A stretch of DNA of 24,189 nt. Origin: an uncultured Clostridium sp. (GTDB lineage Bacteria; Bacillota; Clostridia; TANB77; CAG-508). The notes beneath the pieces are model-generated. The model was not told the origin of the DNA. It did not search any database and saw only the letters and a program-made list of their open reading frames with translations. The stretch's first letter is position 1. Every line of letters starts with the position of its first letter. The stretch spans positions 1 through 24,189 of the forward strand of contig CAMMEP010000016.1 of NCBI GenBank assembly GCA_946495905.1, read 5' to 3'. The position numbers and the translations under genes were made by a program. Of the stretch, positions 15,081 to 23,043 are shown piece after piece.

Positions 15081-16616
15081 GTGAAAAAAAATGAGAAAAA
15101 AGATTTATTAAACCAAAAAGAAGAAAAAAAGACAGATGAAACAGTAAAAGAGAAAAAAGATTTAGTAGTGAAGAAAGAAAAACCATTTAAAGAGAAAAAA
15201 GCAAAATGGCTAAGACAAACATCGTTAACAGTACTACTAATTCTTATAATTGTTGCAGCTTGTATCGGAATAAATATCTTAGTAGAAGAACAAAATTGGG
15301 CGGATTTTGATTTTACTCAAGATAAAATATATAGTTTATCTGATATGTCAAAACAAATAGCAGAATCTATTGATACAGATGTCGAAATAATTTTGATAAA
15401 TATGGAAAGCTATGAAGAATTTGCACAAAAATACAATAGTGTAAATGATAGAATAACAGTAGAAGTTATTGACGATGTTACTGCAAGAACAGATTTAACG
15501 GATGAATATGGACTTACAGCAGATAGTTATGCAATCATTGTTAGAAGCGGAGAGAAATACAAAATGTTATCTTCTTATGATTTATACACCATGGATTATT
15601 CTACCTATGAATATAAAGATAGAACAGAAGAAGCTTTAACAAATGCAATAATAGATGTAACAACAGAAGAAAAACCAAAAATATATAATTTAACAGGACA
15701 TAACAAATATGCATTTGACTACTTATATTATTTTAGTGCAGATTTAGTAGAAGAAGCTTATGAATTCGAAGATTTGAATTTACTAACAACTGGTTCTATA
15801 CCAGAGGATTGCTCTGTATTAATGATAACAACTTTAGCAGAAGATATTACAGAAGCAGAAAGAGATGCTATACTAGATTACATTCAAAAAGGTGGAAAAA
15901 TAATAATCTTCTCAGATCCAAACTCTACGGGTAAAGAAATGCCTAATTTCCAAGAAGTATTAGATGAATATGGTATTAGCATTTCAGAAGGTGTTATGCT
16001 AGAACAAGATGCTGACAAAATGCTTTATAGTACACCATCAGCAATAATTGTAACAGTAAGTCCATACACAAGTGTAACATCTGCGGCAAATATGAATATG
16101 AATGCTTGTTTCATGACAGCAGGAAGAATTGATATTGCAGATAGTGAAAAATTAGAAGAATTAGGAATAGAGGTAGAAACATTAGCAACTACTGGTTCAA
16201 ACTCTTTTTATAGAACAGATTATTCAATAGAATCTTCTTCTAAAACAGATGCGGATGAAGATGCAGGAAATGCTACCGTAGGAGCATTATTGAAGAAAAC
16301 AATCGATGAAGAAACTACTTCAGAGCTAATTGTATATTCTAATAATATATTTATAACAAATCTTCAAATAGCAATTAGTGAGCAATATTATTCTTATGCA
16401 TTAGATTTCTATAACAATGAAGATTTAGCAATGAATTCTATTGCATACTTAACAGGAAGAGACAATATGATTACAATAAGAAAAGATGTAGAACAATCTA
16501 CTTATACAGTTACACAAGAACAAAATACAATTATACTTTGTATCATCTTTGCTATACCAGTAATAATCATAATAATAGGTATTATTATATGGCAAGTTAG
16601 AAGAAGAAAGAAGTAA
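15081..16616 (+). CDS. GldG-like membrane-anchored subunit, 511 aa
   Basis: The third member of the ABC-2 cluster. A Lys/Glu-rich cytosolic N-terminus of about 43 residues leads to a transmembrane helix (TSLTVLLILIIVAACIGI), then a large extracytoplasmic domain of the GldG/DUF4350 type (YSLSDMSKQIAESIDTDVEI; a GKIIIFSDPN block), and a second helix near the C-terminus (IILCIIFAIPVIIIIIGI) followed by basic residues. Such proteins are auxiliary substrate-handling subunits. I chose GTG 15081, with AAGGGG 8 nt upstream; the GTG at 15072 overlaps that site. The charged N-terminal tail resembles the C-terminal tail of the ATPase. Confidence 0.82.
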   Translation: MKKNEKKDLLNQKEEKKTDETVKEKKDLVVKKEKPFKEKKAKWLRQTSLTVLLILIIVAACIGINILVEEQNWADFDFTQDKIYSLSDMSKQIAESIDTDVEIILINMESYEEFAQKYNSVNDRITVEVIDDVTARTDLTDEYGLTADSYAIIVRSGEKYKMLSSYDLYTMDYSTYEYKDRTEEALTNAIIDVTTEEKPKIYNLTGHNKYAFDYLYYFSADLVEEAYEFEDLNLLTTGSIPEDCSVLMITTLAEDITEAERDAILDYIQKGGKIIIFSDPNSTGKEMPNFQEVLDEYGISISEGVMLEQDADKMLYSTPSAIIVTVSPYTSVTSAANMNMNACFMTAGRIDIADSEKLEELGIEVETLATTGSNSFYRTDYSIESSSKTDADEDAGNATVGALLKKTIDEETTSELIVYSNNIFITNLQIAISEQYYSYALDFYNNEDLAMNSIAYLTGRDNMITIRKDVEQSTYTVTQEQNTIILCIIFAIPVIIIIIGIIIWQVRRRKK

Positions 16617-16624
16617 TAAACAAG

Positions 16625-16658
16625 AAAACCTTCTCATAAATTTTATGGGGAGGTTTTT
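16625..16658 (+). terminator. Terminator of the ABC operon that also holds the next gene's ribosome binding site
   Basis: AAAACCTTCTCATAAA (16625-16640) pairs with TTTATGGGGAGGTTTT (16642-16657), using two G-U pairs, and is followed by TTTTTAG. The 3' arm contains GGGGAGG (16647-16653), which is the ribosome binding site of the gene starting at TTG 16662. Confidence 0.85.
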
Positions 16659-16661
16659 AGT

Positions 16662-17657
16662 TTGAAAAATAGTATAAAAACAGTATTTGTAATTATTGGC
16701 ACCCTTATTGGTGCTGGGTTTGCATCAGGTCAAGAAATATATAGCTTTTTTAATCGATATCAAGAAAATGGAATACTTGGAATTATAGTAGCTTGCTTAA
16801 TAACAGGATTTGTAATTTATCGAGTACTAAAAATATCCAACAAAGAAAACATAAAATCATATCACGAATTCCTAGAAAGAAAAAATAATTTTAAAATCTT
16901 AAAATATAGTATAAATATAATTATTAATCTCTTTTTGTTAATGTCTTTTTATATTATGGCTTCAGGATTTACAGCATATTTTAAGCAAGAATTCAATATA
17001 CCTACTATTGTTACTACAATAATAGTATTACTACTTTGTTATGCTACATTTATGAAAAATATTGAAGGAATAGCCAAAATAAATAGCATCATGATTCCAA
17101 TCTTAATTGTAATAGTATTATTAATTGGAATGAAAACAAATATAATAGAAACTGCCAAGAATTTGAATTTAAATAACATAGAATTATCTGGAAACTGGAT
17201 CTTAAAAAGTGTGGAATATGCGAGCTATAACAGTATTTTATTAATTCCAATTTTAATTAGTCTAAAAAATTATGCAAAAAATAATGAAAAAAGAATTAGC
17301 ATACTAGCTACCAGCATATTTTTTATTTTATCAATGATTGTATACCTAATAATGTTTCAATTTGAAAATGTAGGAAATATCGAAATACCAATGGTACATA
17401 TTGCTAGTAAATTTGGCAGTGTATTTAAATATGGATATGGAATAGTAATCATTTTTGCCATTTATTCTACGATGATATCCGCTGGATTTGGATTTTTACA
17501 AAACTGTACCAAAAGTAAAAAAACATATAAAGTTTTAGCTATGGTAATGTGTATCTTTATTATTTTTATTTCTAATCTTAGTTTTTCTAATTTAGTAAAC
17601 TTAACATATCCTGTTTTTGGAGTGTTAGGATTAGTACAATTTATTTATATGAGATAG
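16662..17657 (+). CDS. YkvI-like membrane transporter, 331 aa
   Basis: A polytopic membrane protein with about ten helices. It opens with the YkvI-family signature IGTLIGAGFASGQEIYSFF, a broken first helix typical of the LeuT/APC fold. The family is uncharacterised; amino acids or other small solutes are plausible cargo. Start TTG with GGGGAGG 8 nt upstream, but that site is sealed in a terminator stem, and I see no separate promoter in the 45 bp after the ABC operon. Expression may therefore depend on read-through that opens the hairpin, or it may be very low. At 331 residues it is slightly short for the family, and a structured repeat begins one base after its stop. Confidence 0.78.
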   Translation: MKNSIKTVFVIIGTLIGAGFASGQEIYSFFNRYQENGILGIIVACLITGFVIYRVLKISNKENIKSYHEFLERKNNFKILKYSINIIINLFLLMSFYIMASGFTAYFKQEFNIPTIVTTIIVLLLCYATFMKNIEGIAKINSIMIPILIVIVLLIGMKTNIIETAKNLNLNNIELSGNWILKSVEYASYNSILLIPILISLKNYAKNNEKRISILATSIFFILSMIVYLIMFQFENVGNIEIPMVHIASKFGSVFKYGYGIVIIFAIYSTMISAGFGFLQNCTKSKKTYKVLAMVMCIFIIFISNLSFSNLVNLTYPVFGVLGLVQFIYMR

Positions 17658-17658
17658 C

Positions 17659-17846
17659 AAAATACGCAATAGTAAAGTAAGTTAATGATATTAATGTTAG
17701 ATATGTCCTGCAACGTGAGGTCTTAATAAAAAAACTTCGCTTCGTCCCGACGGAGCTCCCTGCTTCGCTCAATTTTTTTATTAAGACCTCACTGCGCGGA
17801 CTCTAAATGCAAATTATCATTAACTTACTTTACTATTGCGTATTTT
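17659..17846. repeat. Structured repeat, copy 1 (188 bp; 112-bp core with private long arms)
   Basis: Outer arms 17659-17690 and 17815-17846 are perfectly complementary over 32 bp. Between them lies a 112-bp core (17697-17808). It begins TTAGATATGTCCTGCAACG, passes through a 19-bp perfect inner stem (TGAGGTCTTAATAAAAAAA with its complement), and has a GC-rich apex around CTTCGTCCCGACGGAG. It ends CTGCGCGGACTCTAAAT. The 5' TTAGA/GTCC blocks can pair with the 3' GGAC/TCTAA blocks, so the whole unit can fold into one rod. The right outer arm runs into TTTTTATA, so the unit should also terminate transcription of the YkvI-like gene, whose stop is one base upstream. Copy 2 at 19801-19990 shares the core in the same orientation but not the arms. 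I do not recognise the family. Confidence 0.9.
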
Positions 17847-17875
17847 TATAGGTTAGGATAATTTTACAAAAAGTA

Positions 17876-17904
17876 TTGAAAAAAATAGCAAAAACTGGTA
17901 TAAA
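17876..17904 (+). promoter_or_regulatory. Promoter of the DUF5711-cvpA operon
   Basis: TTGAAA (17876-17881) and TATAAA (17899-17904) with 17-bp spacing and an extended -10 TG at 17896-17897. It lies between repeat copy 1 and TTG 17930. Confidence 0.65.
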
Positions 17905-17929
17905 TAATACATAGCAAAGGAGGAAAAAT

Positions 17930-19126
17930 TTGAAAAATATAGTGAACTTTGAAGGAGAAAGAAAGCCGAAAAAAAATATAAATAAAAAGAAAATGATTAT
18001 AACTATATCCATAGGAGTTATTCTATTAATAGTAGGAATTACAATGCTAGTTTATTATTCGAGCAATGATGCTAGAAAATTTTTAGACCAGTACTTATTT
18101 CGAAAGAATGTAACTCAAGAGAAGTTAGATTCCATAGAATTAGACTATGATTCCAATATTAGTGTATTTGCATATAATCGATATATTTGCATTTTAGCAG
18201 AAAACAAGTTAATGGAATATAACTCTTCTGGAAAGTTAGAAAATGAGATAAACTTAGAAATAAATAATCCTGTATATAGTGTAAATAATAAATATATTGC
18301 AATTAGTGAACAAAATGGATCTAAACTAAACTTAATATCTGGCTCAGAGATTTTATGGACCAAAGAAATGGATGGAAATATTTCAAAAATAAGTGTGAAT
18401 AACAATGGATATGTAAGTGTTATTTTAACAGGAACAACGTATAAATCTGTTATTGCTATTTTTGATGAAAAAGGAAATGAACTCTTTAAAATATATCGTT
18501 CAACTACCACAGTAGTTGACACAAGTATATCAAATGATAATCAATATTTAGCATTTGCAGAAATAAATACATCAGGAACAGCAATTCAATCCAGTGTAAG
18601 AGTAATCTCTATTGACAAAGCAAAAAGCAATGCGGAAGATTATATTATTTATGAATACTCTGCAGATGGTAATAAACTAATTACAAATATTGAATACAAT
18701 GGAAATGACAAAATTGTGTGCATGTATGATGATGAAATTAGCGTGATACAAAATGAAACAAACAATTCTATTTTAAGTCTTAACGAAAATGGTAAAAATA
18801 TTAATTTTGCCAATATCAATTTAGATAATTTTGTATATCGAGCAATTGAAGAAAATGATGGATTATTTAATACAAATACAGTATTGGAAATAAAGAATGT
18901 TAACAATGACAATACAACAGTTTATACAATTGAAGGTGCTGCAAAATATATTTATAGCGATAGTAATGTAATAGCTGTAAGTTTAGGACAAGATATAGAA
19001 TTTGTCAATACAAGTGGTTGGTTACTAAAAAGCTATCGTTCTACACAAGAAGCACAAGATGTTGTAATAGGAAATGGAATTGCTGGAATTGTGTATAACG
19101 ACAGGGTTGAACTCTTATCTTTATGA
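17930..19126 (+). CDS. DUF5711-like membrane-anchored beta-propeller protein, 398 aa
   Basis: A basic cytosolic N-terminus of about 22 residues is followed by one transmembrane helix (IITISIGVILLIVGITMLVY) and a large extracytoplasmic domain. That domain is a chain of short beta-strand repeats (for example NKYIAISEQNGSKLNLISG; NNGYVSVILTGTTYKSVIAI; SNDNQYLAFAEINTSG), typical of a beta-propeller with WD/PQQ-like blades. The layout and length match the Clostridial DUF5711 family, whose function is not known. Start TTG with AAAGGAGG 6 nt upstream. The cvpA gene follows 38 bp later in the same operon, and both lie between the two structured repeats, so a cell-envelope role is likely by context. 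Confidence 0.75.
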   Translation: MKNIVNFEGERKPKKNINKKKMIITISIGVILLIVGITMLVYYSSNDARKFLDQYLFRKNVTQEKLDSIELDYDSNISVFAYNRYICILAENKLMEYNSSGKLENEINLEINNPVYSVNNKYIAISEQNGSKLNLISGSEILWTKEMDGNISKISVNNNGYVSVILTGTTYKSVIAIFDEKGNELFKIYRSTTTVVDTSISNDNQYLAFAEINTSGTAIQSSVRVISIDKAKSNAEDYIIYEYSADGNKLITNIEYNGNDKIVCMYDDEISVIQNETNNSILSLNENGKNINFANINLDNFVYRAIEENDGLFNTNTVLEIKNVNNDNTTVYTIEGAAKYIYSDSNVIAVSLGQDIEFVNTSGWLLKSYRSTQEAQDVVIGNGIAGIVYNDRVELLSL

Positions 19127-19164
19127 AAGAAGTAAATATAGGTTGATTTATAGGAGGTGAAAAA

Positions 19165-19800
19165 ATGTCCATTATAGTAGATTTAGTCATTTTAGGAATC
19201 TTTATATTATGCATTATCATGGGATATGTAAGAGGATTAACAGGTTCTTTAATTAAAATAGTATCTTTTGTTCTATCTCTTATAATAGCATTTGTTTTAT
19301 TTATACCAATCTCGAATTTAATTATAGACAATACACAAATCGACGAAAATATAGAACAAACTATTCGAGAAATGATAGTAGGAAATACGGAAGAAGAACA
19401 AAAAATGCCAGAAGCAATTACCGATTATATAACAGAACAAGTAGAAAATGCATCAGACAGTGCAAAAGAAACAATAGCAGATAATACAGCAAGAGAAGTT
19501 TCACTAACCATAGTAAAAGCTGGAACTTGGATTGTATTATTCATTGTAGCAAGAATTTTATTAATCTTATTAAGATTTATTACTTCATTAATTGCAAAAT
19601 TACCAGTAATTAAGCAATTTGATAAATTAGGTGGTATTATTTATGGAATATTAGAAGGGTTAATTATTATTTATGTAATACTTGCTATTATATCCTTTGT
19701 ATTGCCAATGATGAATGGAACTCTTGCAAATGCAATAGAGGAATCTTATGTAGGAAGTATGATGTATAACAATAACTTATTATTAAAAATTATCTTTTAG
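19165..19800 (+). CDS. cvpA: CvpA family membrane protein, 211 aa
   Basis: A four-helix inner-membrane protein of the CvpA family. The N-terminus (VDLVILGIFILCIIMGYVRG, then LTGSLIKIVSFVLSL) is the classic CvpA signature of two helices around a GxxRG turn. Acidic residues fill the middle loop, and the C-terminal block KLPVIKQFDKLGGIIYGILE then ends in SMMYNNNLLLKIIF, as usual for Firmicute members. In E. coli CvpA is needed for colicin V production; in Gram-positives its role is unclear but linked to envelope homeostasis. An ideal AGGAGGTG lies 6 nt before ATG. Second gene of the operon with the DUF5711-like gene. Repeat copy 2 starts immediately after its TAG. Confidence 0.88.
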   Translation: MSIIVDLVILGIFILCIIMGYVRGLTGSLIKIVSFVLSLIIAFVLFIPISNLIIDNTQIDENIEQTIREMIVGNTEEEQKMPEAITDYITEQVENASDSAKETIADNTAREVSLTIVKAGTWIVLFIVARILLILLRFITSLIAKLPVIKQFDKLGGIIYGILEGLIIIYVILAIISFVLPMMNGTLANAIEESYVGSMMYNNNLLLKIIF

Positions 19801-19990
19801 CAACAACTCAGGTGGTAAAACTGTTTAATAGTATTAAAATTAGATATGTCCTGCAACGGGAGTTTTAATTAAAAAACTCTCGCTTCGTCCCGACGGAGCT
19901 CCCTGCTCCGCTCGATTTTTTTATTATAAACTCCCTGCGCGGACTTTAAATAATCTATACTATTAAACAGGTTTACCACCTGAGTTGTTG
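19801..19990. repeat. Structured repeat, copy 2 (190 bp; same core, different arms)
   Basis: Outer arms 19801-19833 and 19958-19990 are complementary at 32 of 33 positions; pairing can extend into the TAG stop of cvpA. They share no sequence with the arms of copy 1. The 112-bp core (19840-19951) has exactly the same length and orientation as in copy 1. The 5' block (19 bp) is identical, the apex differs by one base, and the 3' block CTGCGCGGACTTTAAAT differs by one. The inner stem reads GGAGTTT.../...AAACTCC instead of TGAGGTC.../...GACCTCA, so at least three base pairs have changed on both sides. Downstream TTACCTTTTTTT suits termination after cvpA. The next promoter starts at 20024. Confidence 0.9.
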
Positions 19991-20023
19991 TTACCTTTTT
20001 TTCTAAAAAATTGCTCGAATATA

Positions 20024-20052
20024 TTGCTATTAAAAAAGAAATTTAGTATAAT
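20024..20052 (+). promoter_or_regulatory. Promoter of the LCP gene
   Basis: TTGCTA (20024-20029) and a perfect TATAAT (20047-20052) with 17-bp spacing, 34 bp before TTG 20087. Confidence 0.72.
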
Positions 20053-20086
20053 ATAGCGTATATTGTTATAATGGGAGTGAAGAATC

Positions 20087-21412
20087 TTGAAAAAACAAGC
20101 GAAAGAAAAAATAAAAGAGGAAAATAAAAAGGGAAAGAAAAGTGCAAAAAAGAAAAATATATTTTTAAGAGTTGTGCTAATATTATTGTTAATTATATTA
20201 ATTGCAGGTGGCATTTTTGCATACAGGCTATACAAAAGATATAATGAAGAAGGATGGTCAGGAGTATCAAAGGAATTATTAGGTCATGACGAAGAGACAG
20301 TAAATAGATTAGATAAGATATATTGCTTAATCTTGGGCCAAAGTCAAAATCTTACGGATACTATAATGCTTGCATCTTATGATCCTAAAACACAAGAAGC
20401 CGCATTATTATCAATACCAAGAGATACATTTATAGGAGATAATAAAGCTTATGCGTCTGGATATGATAAAATTAATGCTGTATATCAAACTGGTGTTGAT
20501 AATCTTTTAGAAGACGTTAGAGAAATTACAGGAATTAATGTGCAATATTATTTAAATGTTGATACGGAAGCATTAAAGGTACTAGTAGATGAAATTGGCG
20601 GAGTATATTTTGATGTACCAATAGACATGCATTACACGGACAGAAAACAAGGATTATATATTGATTTACAAGCAGGATATCAATTATTAGATGGAGATAA
20701 AGCAGAACAAGTAGTACGTTTTAGACATAATAGCGATGGCACTACTTATCCATATGAATATGGAGGAGAAGACCTAGGAAGAATGAAAACGCAAAGAGCA
20801 TTTTTAACAGCTTTATTAGAACAAACCATCGAAAAAATGGATGTCAACATGATATTTAGCTTTATGGATATTATGGAGCAATATGTAGTAACAAACTTAA
20901 ATTTTGATGCCGTAAAAGATTATGTACCATATATATTAGAATTTAATATTGATAATTTGAAAACAGCAACATTACCAGGTGTTTCAGAACAAGCAGGAAA
21001 TGGAACATGGATTTATACGGTAGATGAAGAAGAAGCAAAAGCAACGATAGATGAGTTATTCTTTGGAATTACGCCAACTGATGAAATAGAAGGTAATACC
21101 ATAGATAGTAACACTATTTCAGATTCAGAAACAATAGATACGGAAAGTTTAAGTGTTGAAGTATTAAATGGAAGCGGAAGTTCAAGTAAATTAAGTGAAG
21201 TTGTTTCAAGATTAGAAGCAGAAGGCTTTAAAGTAACGCAAACAGGCAATACTTCTACAACAAATAATACAACAGTACTCGAAAGAAAGGATATGTCTGA
21301 ATCAGAAAGAAATAAAATAAAAGAAATATTAGGAACAGAAAATATTACTACTGGAGATTCCACATCTATTGTAGATGTAACAATTATTATAGGAACAGAC
21401 TATGTTATGTAA
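20087..21412 (+). CDS. LytR-CpsA-Psr (LCP) family protein with LytR_C domain, 441 aa
   Basis: LCP enzymes transfer teichoic acids or capsular polymers from lipid carriers to peptidoglycan on the outer face of the membrane. A Lys-rich cytosolic N-terminus (1-25) precedes one transmembrane helix (about 26-47). The LCP domain then shows the key motifs: DTIMLASYDP (D91), SIPRDTF (R112, D113), DKINAVY, VVRFRHN (R211, R213) and GRMKTQRAFL. After a linker, residues about 355-437 form a LytR_C domain (VEVLNGSG; LEAEGFKVTQTG). Start TTG with GGGAGTGA 7-8 nt upstream. A single-gene unit with its own promoter and a shared terminator, convergent with a D-Ala-D-Ala carboxypeptidase gene. Confidence 0.92.
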   Translation: MKKQAKEKIKEENKKGKKSAKKKNIFLRVVLILLLIILIAGGIFAYRLYKRYNEEGWSGVSKELLGHDEETVNRLDKIYCLILGQSQNLTDTIMLASYDPKTQEAALLSIPRDTFIGDNKAYASGYDKINAVYQTGVDNLLEDVREITGINVQYYLNVDTEALKVLVDEIGGVYFDVPIDMHYTDRKQGLYIDLQAGYQLLDGDKAEQVVRFRHNSDGTTYPYEYGGEDLGRMKTQRAFLTALLEQTIEKMDVNMIFSFMDIMEQYVVTNLNFDAVKDYVPYILEFNIDNLKTATLPGVSEQAGNGTWIYTVDEEEAKATIDELFFGITPTDEIEGNTIDSNTISDSETIDTESLSVEVLNGSGSSSKLSEVVSRLEAEGFKVTQTGNTSTTNNTTVLERKDMSESERNKIKEILGTENITTGDSTSIVDVTIIIGTDYVM

Positions 21413-21420
21413 GAAAAAGA

Positions 21421-21453
21421 AAAATCACAGTAGAGCTATTCTACTGTGATTTT
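21421..21453. terminator. Bidirectional terminator between the LCP and carboxypeptidase genes
   Basis: AAAATCACAGTAGA (21421-21434) and TCTACTGTGATTTT (21440-21453) form a 14-bp perfect stem with a 5-nt loop, placed between two convergent stops. Confidence 0.9.
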
Positions 21454-21459
21454 AAAAAA

Positions 21460-22818
21460 TTATAAAAAATCATTAATTTGCGTAAATTTATATCTACCAC
21501 CTTTTTTAGATTTTGCTCTTTTAGAATTTCTACTATGTTTAATAATATAAGAAGAATTTTGTTTCTTAGGAGTTCTTGGTTTATTTAATTTCTTTAAAAT
21601 TACTACCAATAAGCATAAAATTAAAAAGATAAGTAAAGCTCTAAAAAGAATAGTTTCAAAATTGGAAGCTTCTACAGAATTTTCAGCAATTAAATCTGTT
21701 TCATATTTCACTCCGTCAATCTCATAAGAAATAGTACCAACCACAGTATCTTTAGCTATTGGTGCAGATAAATTTTCATTTATTTGAATGGTAGGATTCA
21801 AACTACTAATATCTGTACTATTTTTTACAAGTACATCAATTTCATTTTTAGCAATTACATTTAAAGTTTTGGTTTCTCTAGTAGCACCATTAATTTCTAG
21901 GGTCTCTATCACTTCATTTGTATTTATTAAATTCTGATAAGAATAATTATTAAAACCATAATCAAACAAATCAATACAATCCTCATATCGATCTGAAATA
22001 GAATCACTTCCTAGGACAACCGCTAATAATTCTACCCCATCTTTTTCAGCACTAGTAACAATGCAATAGCCAGATTTATCTGTATAACCTGTTTTAATAC
22101 CAGTTGCATTAGGGTAATAGTATTCATCATTTTTAGTAACTAGTCCATTAGTAGTATTAAAAATTCGATCTGTTTTATCATATTTATTTGTTTTAGGTAA
22201 AGTATATTGCTCCACTTTAGCAATTCGCATAATATCATCAAATTTCATGGCATATCTACCAATAAGAGCTAAATCATAAGCTGTAGAATAATGATTTTCA
22301 TTATGAACTCCATTAGGATTTACAAAATGTGTATTTAAGCAACCAAGCTCTTTTGCCCTTTGATTCATTAAATTAGCAAATTCTTCCACCGAACCAGATA
22401 TATGTTCTGCTAAAGCAACAGCAGCATCATTAGCAGAAGGAATAAGTAGTACATTTAATAATTGTTCTACGGTAAGTTCTTCGCCTTCTTGAAGGCTAGC
22501 ATGAGAATATCCAACTGGTATAGAAAAAATGGCATTATGACTAACGGTAACAATATCATTCAATTCGCAATTTTCAAGTGTTAAAATAGCAGTCATTAAT
22601 TTTGTAGTACTTGCTGGATACATTTGTTCAAAAGCATTTTTAGAATATAAAATATTACCTGTTTTAGCATCCATTAAAAGAATGGATGGAGAATTTGTTT
22701 TTATATTATCCGGGTTATAATCTTCGGTATTTATATCAGTAGCCAATACGGTATTAAGTGGCACAATTAACATCATAAAAATAATAGTAAAAATTACTAT
22801 TCGACTAAGTTGTTTCAT
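21460..22818 (-). CDS. D-alanyl-D-alanine carboxypeptidase (DacF-like, S11), 452 aa
   Basis: A penicillin-binding serine peptidase that trims the terminal D-Ala from peptidoglycan stem peptides outside the cell. An N-terminal signal peptide (about 1-27, ending VLA) is followed by the active-site motifs STTK (S70, K73), SAN (128-130) and KTG (242-244). A C-terminal PBP5_C-like beta domain follows, then a transmembrane helix (FRALLIFLILCLLVVIL) and a Lys/Arg-rich tail of about 45 residues. Many family members end in an amphipathic helix, so this true helix with a long cytosolic tail is less usual. I chose ATG 22818 because GGGGGA precedes it and the signal peptide then starts properly; the frame stays open to 22851. 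Confidence 0.9.
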   Translation of the reverse strand: MKQLSRIVIFTIIFMMLIVPLNTVLATDINTEDYNPDNIKTNSPSILLMDAKTGNILYSKNAFEQMYPASTTKLMTAILTLENCELNDIVTVSHNAIFSIPVGYSHASLQEGEELTVEQLLNVLLIPSANDAAVALAEHISGSVEEFANLMNQRAKELGCLNTHFVNPNGVHNENHYSTAYDLALIGRYAMKFDDIMRIAKVEQYTLPKTNKYDKTDRIFNTTNGLVTKNDEYYYPNATGIKTGYTDKSGYCIVTSAEKDGVELLAVVLGSDSISDRYEDCIDLFDYGFNNYSYQNLINTNEVIETLEINGATRETKTLNVIAKNEIDVLVKNSTDISSLNPTIQINENLSAPIAKDTVVGTISYEIDGVKYETDLIAENSVEASNFETILFRALLIFLILCLLVVILKKLNKPRTPKKQNSSYIIKHSRNSKRAKSKKGGRYKFTQINDFL

Positions 22819-22868
22819 ATAATCCCCCATTTCTGTATCAAAAACAACCATTATGAAAAATATATAAT

Positions 22869-22897
22869 ACTATATATTAAATTTACAAAAATTTCAA
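22869..22897 (-). promoter_or_regulatory. Promoter of the carboxypeptidase gene
   Basis: On the minus strand TTGAAA (22897-22892) and TATAGT (22874-22869) with 17-bp spacing. Confidence 0.6.
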
Positions 22898-22911
22898 TAT
22901 GTTTGCATGAA

Positions 22912-22939
22912 TTTACAGTTGAAATTGTTACAAGATAAT
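22912..22939 (+). promoter_or_regulatory. Candidate promoter of comEA
   Basis: TTTACA (22912-22917) and GATAAT (22934-22939) with 16-bp spacing. An alternative is TTGAAA (22919-22924) with TTTAAT (22942-22947). Either gives a leader of 90-100 nt. Confidence 0.45.
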
Positions 22940-23013
22940 GGTTTAATTTTTTCCTACTTAAAAATTCAGATAGTATATATGTTTCTTAAATTAAAAAGCT
23001 AATACCATTATCT
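22933..23013. promoter_or_regulatory. Inverted repeat spanning the comEA promoter and leader
   Basis: AGATAATGGT (22933-22942) and ACCATTATCT (23004-23013) are perfectly complementary; just inside, TTTAATTT (22942-22949) matches AAATTAAA (22988-22995). The left arm overlaps the candidate -10 of comEA. It could be a pair of operator sites or a leader hairpin. Confidence 0.4.
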
Positions 23014-23043
23014 AATAACCTAAAATTGAAAGGAGGAGAGGCT

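Noticed and set aside
17659..17846. Structured repeats as integron attC sites
   Set aside because: attC sites carry RYYYAAC/GTTRRRY core sites at their ends; none are present, no integrase is seen, and the flanking genes are core-type genes with their own promoters.
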